A DNA stretch of 64,000 bases from Bicyclus anynana (GCF_947172395.1 NC_069094.1:8546292-8610291), one strand, 5' to 3'; counted from the stretch's first letter, positions 10,687-21,797 are shown. A program made the numbers and translations. The notes: generated by a model from the sequence alone, not told the origin.

Positions 10687-11429
10687 TATGGTTCTCGCGG
10701 GATATCTTAAAATTGAATAGTCTGAAAGTCTAGCTAAAGGAGATTGTCCAAAATTGTATGGGCCCCAGGATCAGTCATTGTACCCTAGCGGAAATAAAAG
10801 AATATATTTTTTTAACTAGTTTTGATTATACAAATCTACGAATTTACTCTAATTCTTTCGAAATAATAGTCATTCTCTCTTAAGAAATGCAATACTAATA
10901 TGGGTAATAATGGCGGATTGATAACGTTTTCAATGCAGTGTAGTCGATTTGACGTTTGCTGTCAATTGTCACGTCATAGTTGCAAGCGCCATCTTGATAT
11001 AACACAAAAACTTGGGTTTTTGAGTGAGTTTTTGAGATGGTTTTTATTTAGTTAGATTTATTCACTTATTTAGATTTTTGTAATCAACAATTCAACACAC
11101 TCAGTTTTTAAATATCAAAAACCTGTTGCTAAGGATAACAATTACCACTACATACAATAGTATGTTATTTACTAGTTTCACTTATGTAACCTAAGTGAGT
11201 AAGATCTACATAGTAACGAAAATTTTCTACTACTATATACCAAGACCGACATAAGATACGTGTATCAGAGATAATGAGGGTAGTTGGAGAATAATTAACA
11301 AAGTTACCAGCAGCCAACCTATTAACACTTCACACCGCACGATGCACAAGCGTTAATGAACCACGTCCAGTCAGGAACTCGAATACTACGGCAACAGAAT
11401 GGTAATAGTGTAAAACAGCATCCACAGTT
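10687..11429. other. Unassigned
   Basis: No gene recognised. 10900-11000 is GC-richer than its surroundings but shows no open frame of note. Confidence 0.5.
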
Positions 11430-11800
11430 TTCTCTCCGCTAACTTTTTTAAAACCATGCTACTCTAAAAAAAATTATTTAACCGATTTCAATGGTTATTT
11501 TTACACGCTTTATATTAGCTTCTCTTATAAGCTTACAGCATAAGAAAATCTTGAAATCTTAATATGACCCACTTCCCGGTTTTCGATCAGGATGAAATTT
11601 TGCACACGCTCTGAGTTCTGATGACAATACATGACTAGCTAAGAAACATCATTACAAATCCAAAATGGCGGACTCCCTAAGATGGCGGACTGGCTGTTTG
11701 AAATCCACCTCCATGATATGGATATCAAATGAAAGGGTTTGCTATGAGGAATACGAAAAAAACAGTCACGTGACTTAAATTCAATATTTTAAGTGCGTGC
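11430..11800. repeat. Probable unclassified interspersed repeat
   Basis: Contains paired phrases AAAATGGCGGACTCCC and AAGATGGCGGACTGG, plus a block ending GGATATCAAATGAAAGGG that resembles widespread lepidopteran repeats as I remember them. No second copy in this window, so the call is weak. Confidence 0.35.
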
Positions 11801-11867
11801 TAAAAGCATGTTTTTTAGTTTTTTAAACTATTTAAAGTTATTTTGTAATAGAATAATATTATGTATA

Positions 11868-11920
11868 CCGTTTCATAATCATTTAATATGAATAACACTC
11901 ACGATAGTTTAAATTCTAAA
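11868..11920 (+). mobile_element. 53-bp retroposed 3' end with 10-bp TSD
   Basis: ATTATGTATA occurs exactly at 11858-11867 and 11921-11930 and brackets 53 bp that run from CCGTTTCATAATCA to TTTAAATTCTAAA. The same terminal sequence ends the element at 13585-13769. It is an extremely 5'-truncated retroposon. Confidence 0.7.
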
Positions 11921-11930
11921 ATTATGTATA

Positions 11931-12445
11931 GAATAAAACTTCATACAATTTGAAGGTGTAAATTCTCTACAGAAAACATGTTTCAAAATATTTTTTTATC
12001 ATCGTGTACCTATTGTTACATAAGTAACTACTATTAATTAACAAATAAGATTAAAATATCTTCTTATTCCTGGAGGTCGGAAATCAGATGTTTCATATCC
12101 AATATGAAATATGCTGTTTTACCTACAATGTTTCCCTACAATATTTACTATTTTCGGTAATATATTCTATTTATAAAACACAAATTGATAGATACCTCAA
12201 CGAGTGTCGACCCATTTAAATGAGAGTATTTATATAAATATCTTCCGCATCATTTACAGCAACAAAAGAAGGTTAAGGTTTGATCATTATTCACAAATAG
12301 CGCCAGTCACTGATGTCTTATTAAAAAGAAACCAGCCCTGAAGATCTCGTAAGTCACATACAATTAATCATCAGCATTTATTACTTATTCCGTCCGCAAG
12401 CCTATCAATCAAGTCTTAATGAAATTATCGATAAATATACGATTA
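11931..12445. other. Unassigned AT-rich
   Basis: Nothing recognised. Confidence 0.5.
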
Positions 12446-12692
12446 TTTTATTCTTTACAAGTTAGCCCTTCACTACCATCTCACCTGATGATAAATGATG
12501 AAGCAATCTAAGATGGAATAGCCAATTCGATTTCTACACGACATCGTACCGGAACTCTAAATCGCTTGGCGGTACGTCTTTGCCGATAGGATGGTAACTA
12601 GCCACGGCCGAAGCCTGCCACCAGCCAGACCTAAATTAAGAAAACCTCAATCGACCCAACCGGGGATCGAACCCAGGACCTCCGTCTTGACG
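12446..12692 (-). mobile_element. SINE-A, 5'-truncated
   Basis: From TTCTTTACAAGTTAGCCC to ACCCAGGACCTCCGTCTTG. The outer tRNA-like head is missing. Confidence 0.8.
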
Positions 12693-13570
12693 ACATTATA
12701 TATAGATAAATAATAATCTACACTGATAACTCCGAAGTTGTGCCTACATTTATTTCTAAGAGCAACTCTATTAAGAGTTGCACAAGCTTTATGGCCTAAA
12801 GATTTTGCTCTAATTAATAGCTCAGAAGTTACACCTACTCTTACTTTTGTAGGTAAAACCTAGATTTTATATATAATATAATCTAGATTGTTTTGTAGGT
12901 TACAAATTGAATTGTACCTACCTACATTAATTTATTAAATCAAATCTATTAGAAGTAACACGAAATGTATGGCTTGAAGATTTTATCACAAAATGATATT
13001 ATAAAAATTACAAAGACACGAACTATAGATTTTTATATTCACAAACAAGGCCCAAAGCAGTCCTTCGTCCTTCAGTGATCTAAGATCTAACTCTCTCTTG
13101 TTACAGAAGCAATAAAATCGTATAGCACGGACCATTTATTTTATTTCCAACAACGCTTTGTAGTTTTGTAAAACCAATAAGATATACGTGGAAAAGGTTT
13201 TTCATTCGAATGTTTCTGAGACGTATTACCCACAGTCTCGGCCGAGCGAAGCTGTGGTTCCGGAGGAACGCTTTAGTTCCGAGCTCACTGCAATACAGAG
13301 ATAATCCCCGTGTTTGCTATTTGTGTTAGGTATTTAGGTATTTTCTTTTCATTGATACACCGTGTACGCGCGATCTCCAACAATGCTAAGTTAAAGCATT
13401 TTCTACGACAGCTTCGTCTACAGCATTTTCAAAAATTTCATGTCCTGTCTTAGTTTGCAATTACTTTCTTACAAAACCAAGCTAATTAATTGATTGAAGT
13501 ATTGGTACGATAAAAGCATCAAGGGATGAAATATTTTATAATTACTCGTAAAATCTACTCATATCTAAGT
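12693..13570. other. Unassigned AT-rich
   Basis: No gene. Loosely repeated phrases (TATGGCCTAAAGATTTT near 12790, TATGGCTTGAAGATTTT near 12967) hint at an old duplication. 13230-13290 is GC-richer. Confidence 0.45.
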
Positions 13571-13584
13571 AAGACTTTTTCTTT

Positions 13585-13769
13585 TAATTGATTATGAAAC
13601 ACGGCTAAAACACGTTTGGATCGTGCCGCGATGCAAGAACCAGCTCATGACTAAGGGCCCCGTATGAGTTCGAAACTAGTCGGGCATACTCCGACCTAAT
13701 ATTACGTGAGTTTTAGCCGTGTTTCATAATCAATTAATATGAATAACACTCACGATAGTTTAAATTCTA
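13585..13769 (+). mobile_element. Short fold-back retroposon with 14-bp TSD
   Basis: AAGACTTTTTCTTT flanks the element exactly at 13571-13584 and 13770-13783. Inside, TTAATTGATTATGAAACACG at 13584 is the reverse complement of the sequence ending at 13737, giving a 28-bp perfect inverted repeat around GGGCCCCGTATGAG-type sequence. It ends with the same AATATGAATAACACTCACG to TTTAAATTCTAAA block as the 53-bp fragment at 11868. Long variable TSDs argue for target-primed retroposition rather than cut-and-paste transposition. Confidence 0.7.
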
Positions 13770-13868
13770 AAGACTTTTTCTTTATTGAACTTTACAGCCA
13801 AATGTCGTCGCACACGGGCTACACGCGGCAGAGTGTGACAATGAAGAGATTATAATAAAGACCAAAAA

Positions 13869-14035
13869 ACAAGGGTTTTTTTTTTATGTTGCATAGGCTT
13901 GCACTTGACTACAATCATGCCTAATGGGAGGCAATTTCTATGATGAAGCGCGCTTGTCTAGAAGATGCCTATTCACTATTGCCCATAGGGTGTTCAAATT
14001 GTACTCGTACGTGTCAGGAAACATATAAGGTTATT
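13869..14035 (-). mobile_element. SINE-A-related 3' fragment
   Basis: T-run, then GCACTTGACTACAATCATGC and a body ending in GATGCCTATTCACTATTGCC. Only the tail motif is shared with SINE-A; probably a related SINE subfamily. Confidence 0.5.
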
Positions 14036-14631
14036 CCACTTCTTAACATCTAGGTAGGTACCTAAGTATTGAATTGTATTTATAAACTTTATACGTACTT
14101 ATGTAATATTATATTTAAGGGTTAATAGATACTCTAATAATTTTGGGACTCTTCAAGTATCCTCTCGACCTATTTAATGGGCTTATCATCCAAAATTTTC
14201 AAGCCTCCAAAATATAAAACAGTATTTATAGCTTATACAAAATACAAAACAACCTTATTTTCGAACAAAGAACTTTATGCGCCGTTCACAAGAATTTAAA
14301 CTTTCTTTTTGTTTTCGTTAACTTTCATATTGGAGAATTCACTGAACTGTTTTGAATATCTCTTGATAAACTTTTGATACACCTATCGGCACCATTAGCC
14401 GCTATGAACATATTTTTAAAGACGTATTAAAAATGAAATCAAAAAATAGTAACTATTTTCTTATTATTAAAATAAATATGCAATGCGAGACCTATTTATT
14501 CGAAATCAATATTATTTATGTAGACAGAAACTAAATATATTTTCCACCACGGTTAATTGTCGTATATACTAATTCCACACGATACAAAATTTGTAATTAT
14601 TGTATGAAAATATTATCGATAAATTAAATTA
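14036..14631. other. Unassigned AT-rich
   Basis: Nothing recognised. Confidence 0.5.
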
Positions 14632-14888
14632 GCTGAAGTGGCAATAGGTGGGGCACATAGTTCGAAGAGCCGACGGACGCTGGGGTCCCAAAGTGCTGGA
14701 ATGGCGACCCCGCACTAGTAAGACCAGTGTTGGTCGACCCCCCACCAGGTGGACTGACGACATCAAGCGAGTCGCAAGGATTCGCTGGATGCAGGTGGCT
14801 CATGAATGGATGTTTGGAAGCCCCTACAAAAGGCCTATGTCCTGCAGTGGACGTCCATCGGCTGATATTATGATGATGATGATGATGA
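14632..14888 (+). pseudogene. RTE-type LINE reverse transcriptase C-terminus, 5'-truncated
   Basis: Translation reads GHIVRRADGRWGPKVLEWRP, then GRPPTRWTDDIKRVARIRWM, the conserved C-terminal tail that follows the RT in RTE-clade elements. The upstream endonuclease and RT are missing. Compared with the other copies one base is lost near 14801 (GAATGG where they have GATCGAG), which shifts the frame. The element ends GACGTCCATCGGCTGAT plus an ATG-repeat tail (14870-14888). Dead copy. Confidence 0.8.
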
Positions 14889-15384
14889 AATTAAATTATA
14901 GAAATAAACCTGTTACTTTTATTTTCTTAAAGACGGGTAAAGGACTACGAATTTACATTTTGGGTAAATTAAAATAACTTCAATTTCTTGAAATTTCGTC
15001 CCTTTTCAAATGTCAATGAATAAATTTATAATCAACTATTATATAATTTAAAAAATATAACAAATAAGTACATTACTTTCTTTTATTCGTTCCTTCGTTC
15101 GACATTCGTAATTTTTGTATAATATATGTAAGTATGAATAATCCATACAAATATATTGTTTTCATAAAGTCTTCTACAGTTTTTAAAGCAAAATCTAACA
15201 AAGGCATTATTCATAATGCTCGACGCTTTGCCGCCTCGCTGTTTTAATAACTGTTGCAAATTGTTGGCGAAGTTGTGGAAACTTCTGCTGTTACGGCAAA
15301 ATGATTATTTTTTAATGATTTCATCAGAGCACTTGTATCTAACACTAATTTACCGCAGTTACGTCATTTATAAACAATTTAAAA
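14889..15384. other. Unassigned AT-rich
   Basis: Nothing recognised; the 105-codon frame at 15216-15533 runs into the SINE-D copy and is not credible. Confidence 0.5.
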
Positions 15385-15550
15385 GCCTCAATAGCTCAAC
15401 GGTAAGAGTGGTCGGACTCATCACCGAGTGGTGGTGGTTCAATTCTCACCCCGTTGATCTATTGTCGTACCCACTCCTAGCACAGTCTTTCCCAACTAGT
15501 TGGAGGGGAATGGGAATATGGGTCATATTATAAAAGATATGGCAAATATT
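15385..15550 (+). mobile_element. SINE-D, near full length
   Basis: tRNA-like head GCCTCAATAGCTCAACGG, B-box-like GGTTCAATTCTCACC, then a body with CCCAACTAGTTGGAGGGGAA and an AT-rich end. Minus-strand relatives are at 22553 and 55858. Confidence 0.75.
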
Positions 15551-15554
15551 CTAC

Positions 15555-15620
15555 CGTATGATATCCACGAAGGATTTCGTATATGTCAATTAACACACGT
15601 CAAAGTTAGTGAATTACCCT
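15555..15620 (-). repeat. Fragment of the 62400-62575 repeat family
   Basis: GATATCCACGAAGGATTTCG and CACGTCAAAGTTAGTGAAT are reverse complements of motifs at about 62477-62493 and 62400-62420. Confidence 0.6.
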
Positions 15621-16021
15621 GCTGAACCGTAGACGTTGACAATGAATTGATCCCAATACAAAAGTTGATAACATTTAAGTAAATAAATAAAAGTTGATAA
15701 CATTTATGTCAATAATTAATGCAGCAATTGCGTATGGATTGCATTGTTTCATAATTTGTACCAACTAAAATTTTACATAAAATTTAGTTTAATAAAACCC
15801 TCGGTATGATGCAAAATATAATAATTTCCATCAAAATCTGGAAAATGGCTTGGAAAGAATATGCCTTACCACCATGATTCGTTCTGTTCATAGTTTTGTC
15901 CAACTCGCCACAAATATCAAGTACATAAAGTTTGAGTTGTATTCAGTTAGCCCCAGGACTAACAAGTCTTACATTGTGTAAATCCGCTACAGATGCTGAA
16001 TTTCGAGTCTTACTATCTAGC
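15621..16021. other. Unassigned
   Basis: AAAAGTTGATAACATTTA is present twice near 15660-15710. Nothing else recognised. Confidence 0.45.
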
Positions 16022-16029
16022 CTTTAGAT

Positions 16030-16375
16030 CAGTAGCGTAGCGTGTATCAAAATTAGTTGAAGGGCCCAAATGAAGAGTAGAGATTTCTAACAAAAAAAAT
16101 GCTAACATAAAATAAATATGACAGTGATTTAATCTACTGTCTACTATGTACAATATTTCCAACTTTTACTGACGCACGCTTAATCGAGCAAGAAAACTGT
16201 AGTCCACGGGGCCCCATATCAATGACTAGCTGGCGCGTGGTTCCCGTTTCAGTAAGAGTACGGGGACAATATATAGCCTATAGCACTGAAATTAGCGCGT
16301 TCAACCAAACAAACAAGCTCTTCAGTTCAGAATATTAGTATAGATACGGCTGATACGGCGGTTACTACGCCCCTG
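16030..16375. mobile_element. hAT-type MITE, interrupted by a Helitron
   Basis: Ends CAGTAGCGTAGCG (left) and CTACGCCCCTG (right, inverted), like the intact copy at 51217-51563 with which it shares AGGGCCC and ACGGGGCCCC blocks. Flanks CTTTAGAT and CTTAAAAT agree at six of eight positions, consistent with a decayed 8-bp TSD. A Helitron-like unit sits at 16226-16344. Confidence 0.7.
16226..16344 (-). mobile_element. Helitron-like H2, shortened, nested in hAT MITE
   Basis: Minus strand starts TCTATACTAATATTCTGAAC and ends GCCAGCTAG, flanked by A (16225) and T (16345). Part of the usual middle is missing. Confidence 0.8.
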
Positions 16376-16383
16376 CTTAAAAT

Positions 16384-16951
16384 GGAGTATGACGCATATT
16401 TAAATGGCCAAGTAGATTAAAAATAAAGGAAAGAATATATCTACTGTAAGTGTATACTATATACAAGAAATAAATAAGGCAAGAGAGTGGTTAATTGCCA
16501 ACATTACCCACTCTAAAAGTAGCATAGCACCGAGTACTCGTAGTTGGTTCATTCGATAAGAAAGTTCAGTTTGTTAAGTAGAGACATTAGGGAAAAACAG
16601 GAAAACATTCGGGGTGCCATCTGCAGCGTGGCTGCTTGCCAGACGACACTAAAATATCCCATCCAATCAGAAGTTCCAATTCCAGCATTGCAATCGCTTT
16701 TACTACCTAATTACTGCGGAGGATTAATGATTACGAACCAGCAATGATTTAGTAACAATAACAGTAAAATATTTTAATTTGGCACAGTATAATTACTGAG
16801 GGTAAGGTTTGTGAATATATTTATGACCGGTATGACCGGTACGATCGATTATGACCGGTATATGGGTATGTACATTCATCTGTTTCATCATAACTACTTA
16901 CATAGCGTAAATTAACAAATATGGTATTGTTGGTAGTGTACGATGTGTATG
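16384..16951. other. Unassigned; short TATGACCGGT repeats near 16815-16865
   Basis: No gene. TATGACCGG occurs three times between 16823 and 16862. A 67-codon frame at 16544-16747 starts at GTG or later and is not recognised. Confidence 0.45.
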
Positions 16952-16954
16952 TAA

Positions 16955-17146
16955 GGGCCTATTCACACAACATTTTTAAACGCACCAACGACGCCCGTTT
17001 GTAGCGATACAAACGCGATGCTAACGCACGTGGTATTAATACATGCGGCCACAAACTGCTCTGTATATGATAAAAACGCGCCGTCGACGCACGTTTCCAA
17101 AACGCACGTCGATGGCGCGTTTTAAAATCGCGGTGTGCAAAGGCCC
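16955..17146. mobile_element. PIF/Harbinger-like MITE, TAA TSD
   Basis: TIRs GGGCCTATTCACAC (left) and GGGCCTTTGCACAC (reverse of right end), extending imperfectly about 40 bp inward, with TAA at 16952-16954 and 17147-17149. 192 bp, CG-rich inside, no ORF. A three-base TWA duplication is the PIF/Harbinger hallmark. Confidence 0.75.
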
Positions 17147-17327
17147 TAAGTGACCAGTTTTAACCAGAGTAGAAAATATAAGTACAAATTTTAAAATAAA
17201 AATCCTTCAAGGCTACATGTTCGTAATGAGCCATCATGGTAAGCAGTTCATGTTTGCATTTATGAACTGCACGTCGCTATTTTCTGGTGGTTATAGGCTA
17301 CGCAATAATAAGTATTATATTAATGTA

Positions 17328-17402
17328 TGCCCACCACCCTCCATTGGAGCAGAATGGATGCTCTAAGTTCCATAACCGCTCTGTTACAAGGAGGGAGGTC
17401 TA
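17328..17402 (+). mobile_element. SINE-C 3' fragment (weak)
   Basis: TTGGAGCAGAATGGATGCTC to TAAGTTCCATAACCGC resembles the SINE-C body (TGAAGCAGAGTGGTGGGCTT, AAGTTCCATATCCC). Diverged. Confidence 0.4.
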
Positions 17403-18477
17403 TCACTATAGAAAGTCATTAAAATAGTTATTTTAATAATGGCTAGCTCCAAACTTTAAAATTAGAGTTAATAAAAAAAATAAATGTACTTTTTATAACA
17501 TCAAATAGCAAGCTTTATATTCATTTCATCTCCAAGCACTGGCTGGCGACATTTAAGAAAATCACTTTTTAAATAAGCATCTTCAATTCAACGTACAATT
17601 GTTAATTTAACTAACAACCACAAAAATTAACCCTCCAGCTATTTATTGAACATATGCATGCAGTTTTCTCAATTTTCCATTTTAACTTTCATCAACTTAC
17701 ATAGTAAAATTATAATAACAAAATTATGTATGTAGCGAATATAAATACATTCGTAACACGAAATCCTTTAAATCCAGTTTATTGTTCTAACATTGTAGAA
17801 ACAAAATATCAAATAGAAACCTTCTCCAGCACTATACGGAGGTGTGAAATCTCCGCTAATACAAAGACAAAAGACATTTTACGAAGCCTTCGCTTTGTAT
17901 ACTATCAGGCGGTACAAATCACACTGGATGTCCCAACGAGGGGAAATGAAAATTGAGATACCGAGAGAGCATTGTTCCGCGAAAATATATCTCCTTGATA
18001 TTCTCAGCGCAGGACATTCGGCAACACGCGGACTACGTTATATCATCTCCAGAGACGGGATAAAAGCGCTTTTGATATTGTCGGATAAATTTTCGTTTAA
18101 GAATAACGAGTCTATTCAGAAACCGCTGATAAAGATGTCAGAAAGTGATAATCAATATGAAGGTAGGTTAACAAATCGCCAAATGTTCTGATGCCATTTT
18201 GATCGCCTCTCTATTATCTATCATTGTATAGCTTTGTGCATTGAATGCATTATTACCTGTCTTGAACATCTCCATATGGATTAGATTAAACTATAGATTG
18301 TAATCAAATTGAATATGTATATCTATGAGTAATAATGTAACATGTTTAATTAAAACGAATAAGTACGGATTAATTAGATTTATAAAAATAAATAATTATT
18401 ATATTATTGCAACCTGTAAAAAATCGATTCGTCAATTTAAATTCGATCAATGAAAAATTAATTATATTGTTACTCTT
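17403..18477. other. Unassigned; non-repeat, exon-like stretch 17760-18165
   Basis: 17760-18165 is less AT-rich than its flanks, matches no repeat here, and carries overlapping plus frames of 76 and 115 codons. The 115-codon frame passes a GAAG/GTAGGT that looks like a splice donor at about 18162. I recognise no protein. It could be an exon, a regulatory region or a single-copy remnant. Confidence 0.3.
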
Positions 18478-18949
18478 AAGCCGGATTTACATTTGTCTGA
18501 CGCATCAGAACAGAATCGGTATCATACATTTTGTATGCGGCACATCAGAAGCCATCACGACATGTCTTCTTCTTCTTCTTAGGGTGCCTCTCCGACTAGC
18601 GAAGGTTGGCAATCAGTTTCTTGAACTCGATCCTTCGCGAGGCGAAATAATTGTGCGGCGCTCGCGATTCCAGTCCACTCTCTGATGTTTCTTAGCCAAG
18701 ACTTCTTCCTGCGACCACCGCCTCTTCTACCAGCAACCTTTCCCATCAAGATGAGCTGTAGAAAGAAACTCGTATCTCTCGTGTCGTAGCACGTGCCCAA
18801 CATACGCGACTTTTCTCGTCTTGACGGTCTGCAAAAGTTCACGACATGTCACTACATATAAATGTAAACGTTAACATATAAAATGTATGATACCGATTCT
18901 TTTCTGATGCGTCACGACACGACACGTCAGACAAATATAACTCCGGCTT
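18478..18949. mobile_element. TIR element (MITE) interrupted by a LINE fragment
   Basis: The ends AAGCCGGATTTACATTTGTC (left) and AAGCCGGAGTTATATTTGTC (reverse of right) start inverted repeats that extend about 80 bp, including CGGTATCATACATTTT. Without the 272-bp insertion and one TSD copy the element would be under 200 bp. Its own TSD is unclear. Confidence 0.75.
18567..18838 (-). pseudogene. Non-LTR reverse transcriptase C-terminal fragment with 12-bp TSD
   Basis: TCACGACATGTC lies exactly at 18555-18566 and 18839-18850. The minus-strand frame contains GKVAGRRGGGRRKKSWLRNI followed by REWTG and LFRLAKDR, a C-terminal tail typical of insect non-LTR elements (R1/Jockey/CR1-type, from memory). 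The 3' tail is a GAA repeat (TTCTTCTTCTTCTT at 18567-18580 on the plus strand). Strongly 5'-truncated and dead. Confidence 0.75.
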
Positions 18950-19620
18950 GAATCGACACCATGCAAGGAATAATCATTGTTATTTAGTAACTTTTCAAAA
19001 GTAGGTACACGACAGATATTTAAAAAAAATGTCACACACTTCTGCGTCTTTTTGCAATCGAATTCTGAAAATTGGATTAAACCATGGGAGCACTCCATTT
19101 AGATACGAGTACAATTATGATTGTGATAGTAATTTGTAGCGTTAAGATGTAGCGCTTTCCTTGTTGTCCCACATTTTAATTTCATACCGCGTAACTTTGC
19201 GAAAGTATGATCCACAATAAAGTTTGCATAAAATGAGAATTTTATATTGCTGTTTTCCGCGAAAACCTGACAAACTCCTACAGCGACGCTACAAAGATCC
19301 GAAAAAATTACACTCGACGCACGTTTCTCTTCGAAACTGAGACATCCTCAGGAGATATTAACTGGATGATATTCAATTGCAATATCTTTTGCAATTGAAA
19401 ACGTTGGTTGGTAGAATATTGCATTTATTCAAGTATTATGGCTTAGTTTGTTGTTTTGTAGTATGAAGTATTATGGCTCGAATGAACGCTCGTTTGTACT
19501 GTGTTTGTTTGGTTATGCTTAGTCGCCCGGTGTCAAGTTAATGCGCACGAGTTATACAATCAAATGTCAGTGATTCTAAAAGTTTGTCACTAGAACGATT
19601 GGACACTAAATAATAATATC
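18950..19620. other. Mostly unassigned; terminus-like motif at 19528-19556
   Basis: GTGTCAAGTTAATGCGCACG then AGTTATACAA at 19528-19556 matches the right end of the element at 29911-30872. No matching left end was found. The rest is unrecognised. Confidence 0.4.
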
Positions 19621-19738
19621 GTAATGCCTAATTCGGACTACTGTAGTATTTTAGTCGAGTACGAACAATTTTTGGATTTACAGCTCAAAAATTTTTCGTA
19701 TACGACTAAAATATAAAGTAGTCAGAACTAGGCCTTAG
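19621..19738. mobile_element. Fold-back MITE, ~118 bp
   Basis: Left arm with TCGGACTACTGTAGTATTTT and right arm, reversed, with TCTGACTACTTTATATTTTA are inverted over about 50 bp around a short loop containing TTTGGATTTACAGC. No ORF. Confidence 0.75.
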
Positions 19739-20489
19739 AGATACCAATAGTCTAGTTAGTTTTTTTTAAAAGGGTCTTGATAATTGTTGCTGGATTGAAG
19801 AAAACTATTATAATTTTTGAGTCATGATTTTTATACTTGAAATTTTTAATTTTTAAATATTTTTTTGACAAAACGAGCCATAACGCTATCGGCCATGTTG
19901 GTATAATTTAACCGCTTTATGACTCGAAAAAGTAAAGAGGCTTTCATTTGTCCATCTGATAGAAGGAATTATTTGTGTATTTTTTCATATAGGAATTACT
20001 TAATACATATCTCTTTTAAATAACTTTCAAGTTATGGATTACTAAAAGCAAACATCCGATAGGCGTTTAAATGGCCCATTTTACTACGTCTGGTGAGCAG
20101 CCATTAAGATCACCCCAAGACGTTTCCCTGTTTTCCTTAATGTGCGTACTCTACGAAAAAACTTTATTATCTAACGAATCAAAACTCAATTCCAAGTCAA
20201 ACGAAATCTTCACGAAACTTTGATACTTAAATCTCAGTTTTTTGGCCTTAGCCATAACAAGCTTACAAGAAATGACGCATTAGCGATCGTTTATATAGAC
20301 GCTTTTTGTAAGAAATTCTATTCATTACTTAAATTCCGAAAGAGCTTAGATTGAATATGTATCTAGTACCTACTATTTAGATAGTTAGTCGTAGTATAAA
20401 CTTCGTAACAACTTGAAGAAGAACAGAAAATAGTCATCATTCGTAGATTATTTATGAGTTTCAATGCAAAATTGTGTTTACATATAACA
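19739..20489. other. Unassigned AT-rich
   Basis: No gene or repeat recognised. Confidence 0.5.
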
Positions 20490-20552
20490 CTAGACGACAC
20501 CCTGCGGTTTCATCGCGTATTTCCCGTTCCCGTGAGAATACGAGGATAAAAT
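20490..20552 (-). mobile_element. Helitron-like H2 3' fragment
   Basis: CTAGACGACACCCTGCGG to CCCGTGAGAATACGAGG is the reversed 3' third of H2. It is cut at the junction with the LINE 3' UTR that follows. Confidence 0.6.
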
Positions 20553-20795
20553 ATAAATTCAAATGAAAATTCAAAATTCATTTATTTCAATTTAGGCTAA
20601 GTTTACAAGCACTTTTTAAAGCCCTATGATAACAAATAACCTACGCTAACAAATAACTTTTCTGTGGTGAAATTGGTACAGTAGATCCAGAAACTACCCC
20701 CTGTACCTTGTACATTAACACCACAAACTACCTCTTTATTATATTAAGTATATAGTAAGATATACGAATAAAACTCTATCTGGTTAATACGAGAC
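20553..20795 (-). mobile_element. LINE 3' UTR fragment (Jockey/CR1-like)
   Basis: AAAATTCATTTATTTCAATT, then AGGCTAAGTTTACAAGCAC, the reversed LINE 3' end defined at 32153. The inner boundary is approximate. Confidence 0.65.
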
Positions 20796-21303
20796 AAATT
20801 ACCGAAACAAATCACATTTCGTTTAGTCAGTAGCCGCGATCCAAGCCAGTACAAAACCAAAACTGGATCAATTCATTATAACGAATGCAATAATTTTTAA
20901 CTGAATATAAAAAATGTAAGAAAGTAATTACATAATTCAAAACTGCCGCTGCATGCGATTTCTATTCACCGTTGCCGGGAATTGAATAAAGCTACCGGAT
21001 TACATACCTGAGTTAAATAGGATTTTCACATTGCCTACATTTTGCATCACTGAATTGAAACTATACAGGACGGGAAATTTCTTTCTGCACACTAAACTTA
21101 ATAAAATAGACGAGTTGGAAAAGCAATTATGTGTTATTATTTTTACGTTTCAGTAAACCCTTTGTCAGATTTAATTTGATGGGTCAATCGTTTTCCTTGT
21201 GAATAACACGATCACAATGTTGACTCACTAAACTGTAAAATATCAATGGTGAAGTCCTTTTCATTATAATTATTAACAGGGTGTTTCAAATATCTACGAA
21301 AAA
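20796..21303. other. Unassigned AT-rich
   Basis: Nothing recognised. Confidence 0.5.
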
Positions 21304-21511
21304 TCCTACTGATATTATAAACGCGAATGTTTGTAGGGATTTTTGTTACTCTTTAACGCCGCAACTACTGATTTAGCTGAAATTTAAAACGAAGATAAAT
21401 TATACCCTGGATTAACACATAGGTAACTTATTATCTCGAAAAAAATCGTGGTTTTTGCGAGATTTGCAAAAAATTAAATTCCACGCGGACAAAGTCGCGG
21501 ACGTCCGCTAG
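21304..21511 (+). mobile_element. Helitron-like H1, complete
   Basis: Starts TCCTACTGATATTATAAACG after A and ends GCGGACGTCCGCTAG before T, with the hairpin GCGGAC...GTCCGC just inside. Confidence 0.8.
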
Positions 21512-21531
21512 TGACAAACATATTAAAAAAC

Positions 21532-21797
21532 TTCCTCATTCGTCCAGTGGTAAGCCGACGTGGCTTTGGATCTAGAGGGCCAGGGTTTGAATTCTGTGTC
21601 GGGTCATAGAATACCTACTGAGCTTTTCTTTATTCTGAGACTTTTTTAGTAACATTCTCAGCCCGGAGTTAGGAAGTTAGTAGTGTCGTGTCTCGGAGAC
21701 CTGATCCACATTGAAGCAGAGTGGTGGGCTTAAGTTCCATATCCCGTCCCCTCCACCATAGTGGTGGTACCGTAAAAATAAGTTGATAATGATGAAA
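21532..21797 (+). mobile_element. SINE-C, best copy
   Basis: tRNA-like head TCGTCCAGTGGTAAGCCG, B-box-like AGGGTTTGAATTCTG, body with CTGAGCTTTTCTTTATTCTG and AGCAGAGTGGTGGGC, and a 3' end GTTGATAATGATGAAA. The tail resembles the RTE tail. Not an active tRNA gene. Confidence 0.7.
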
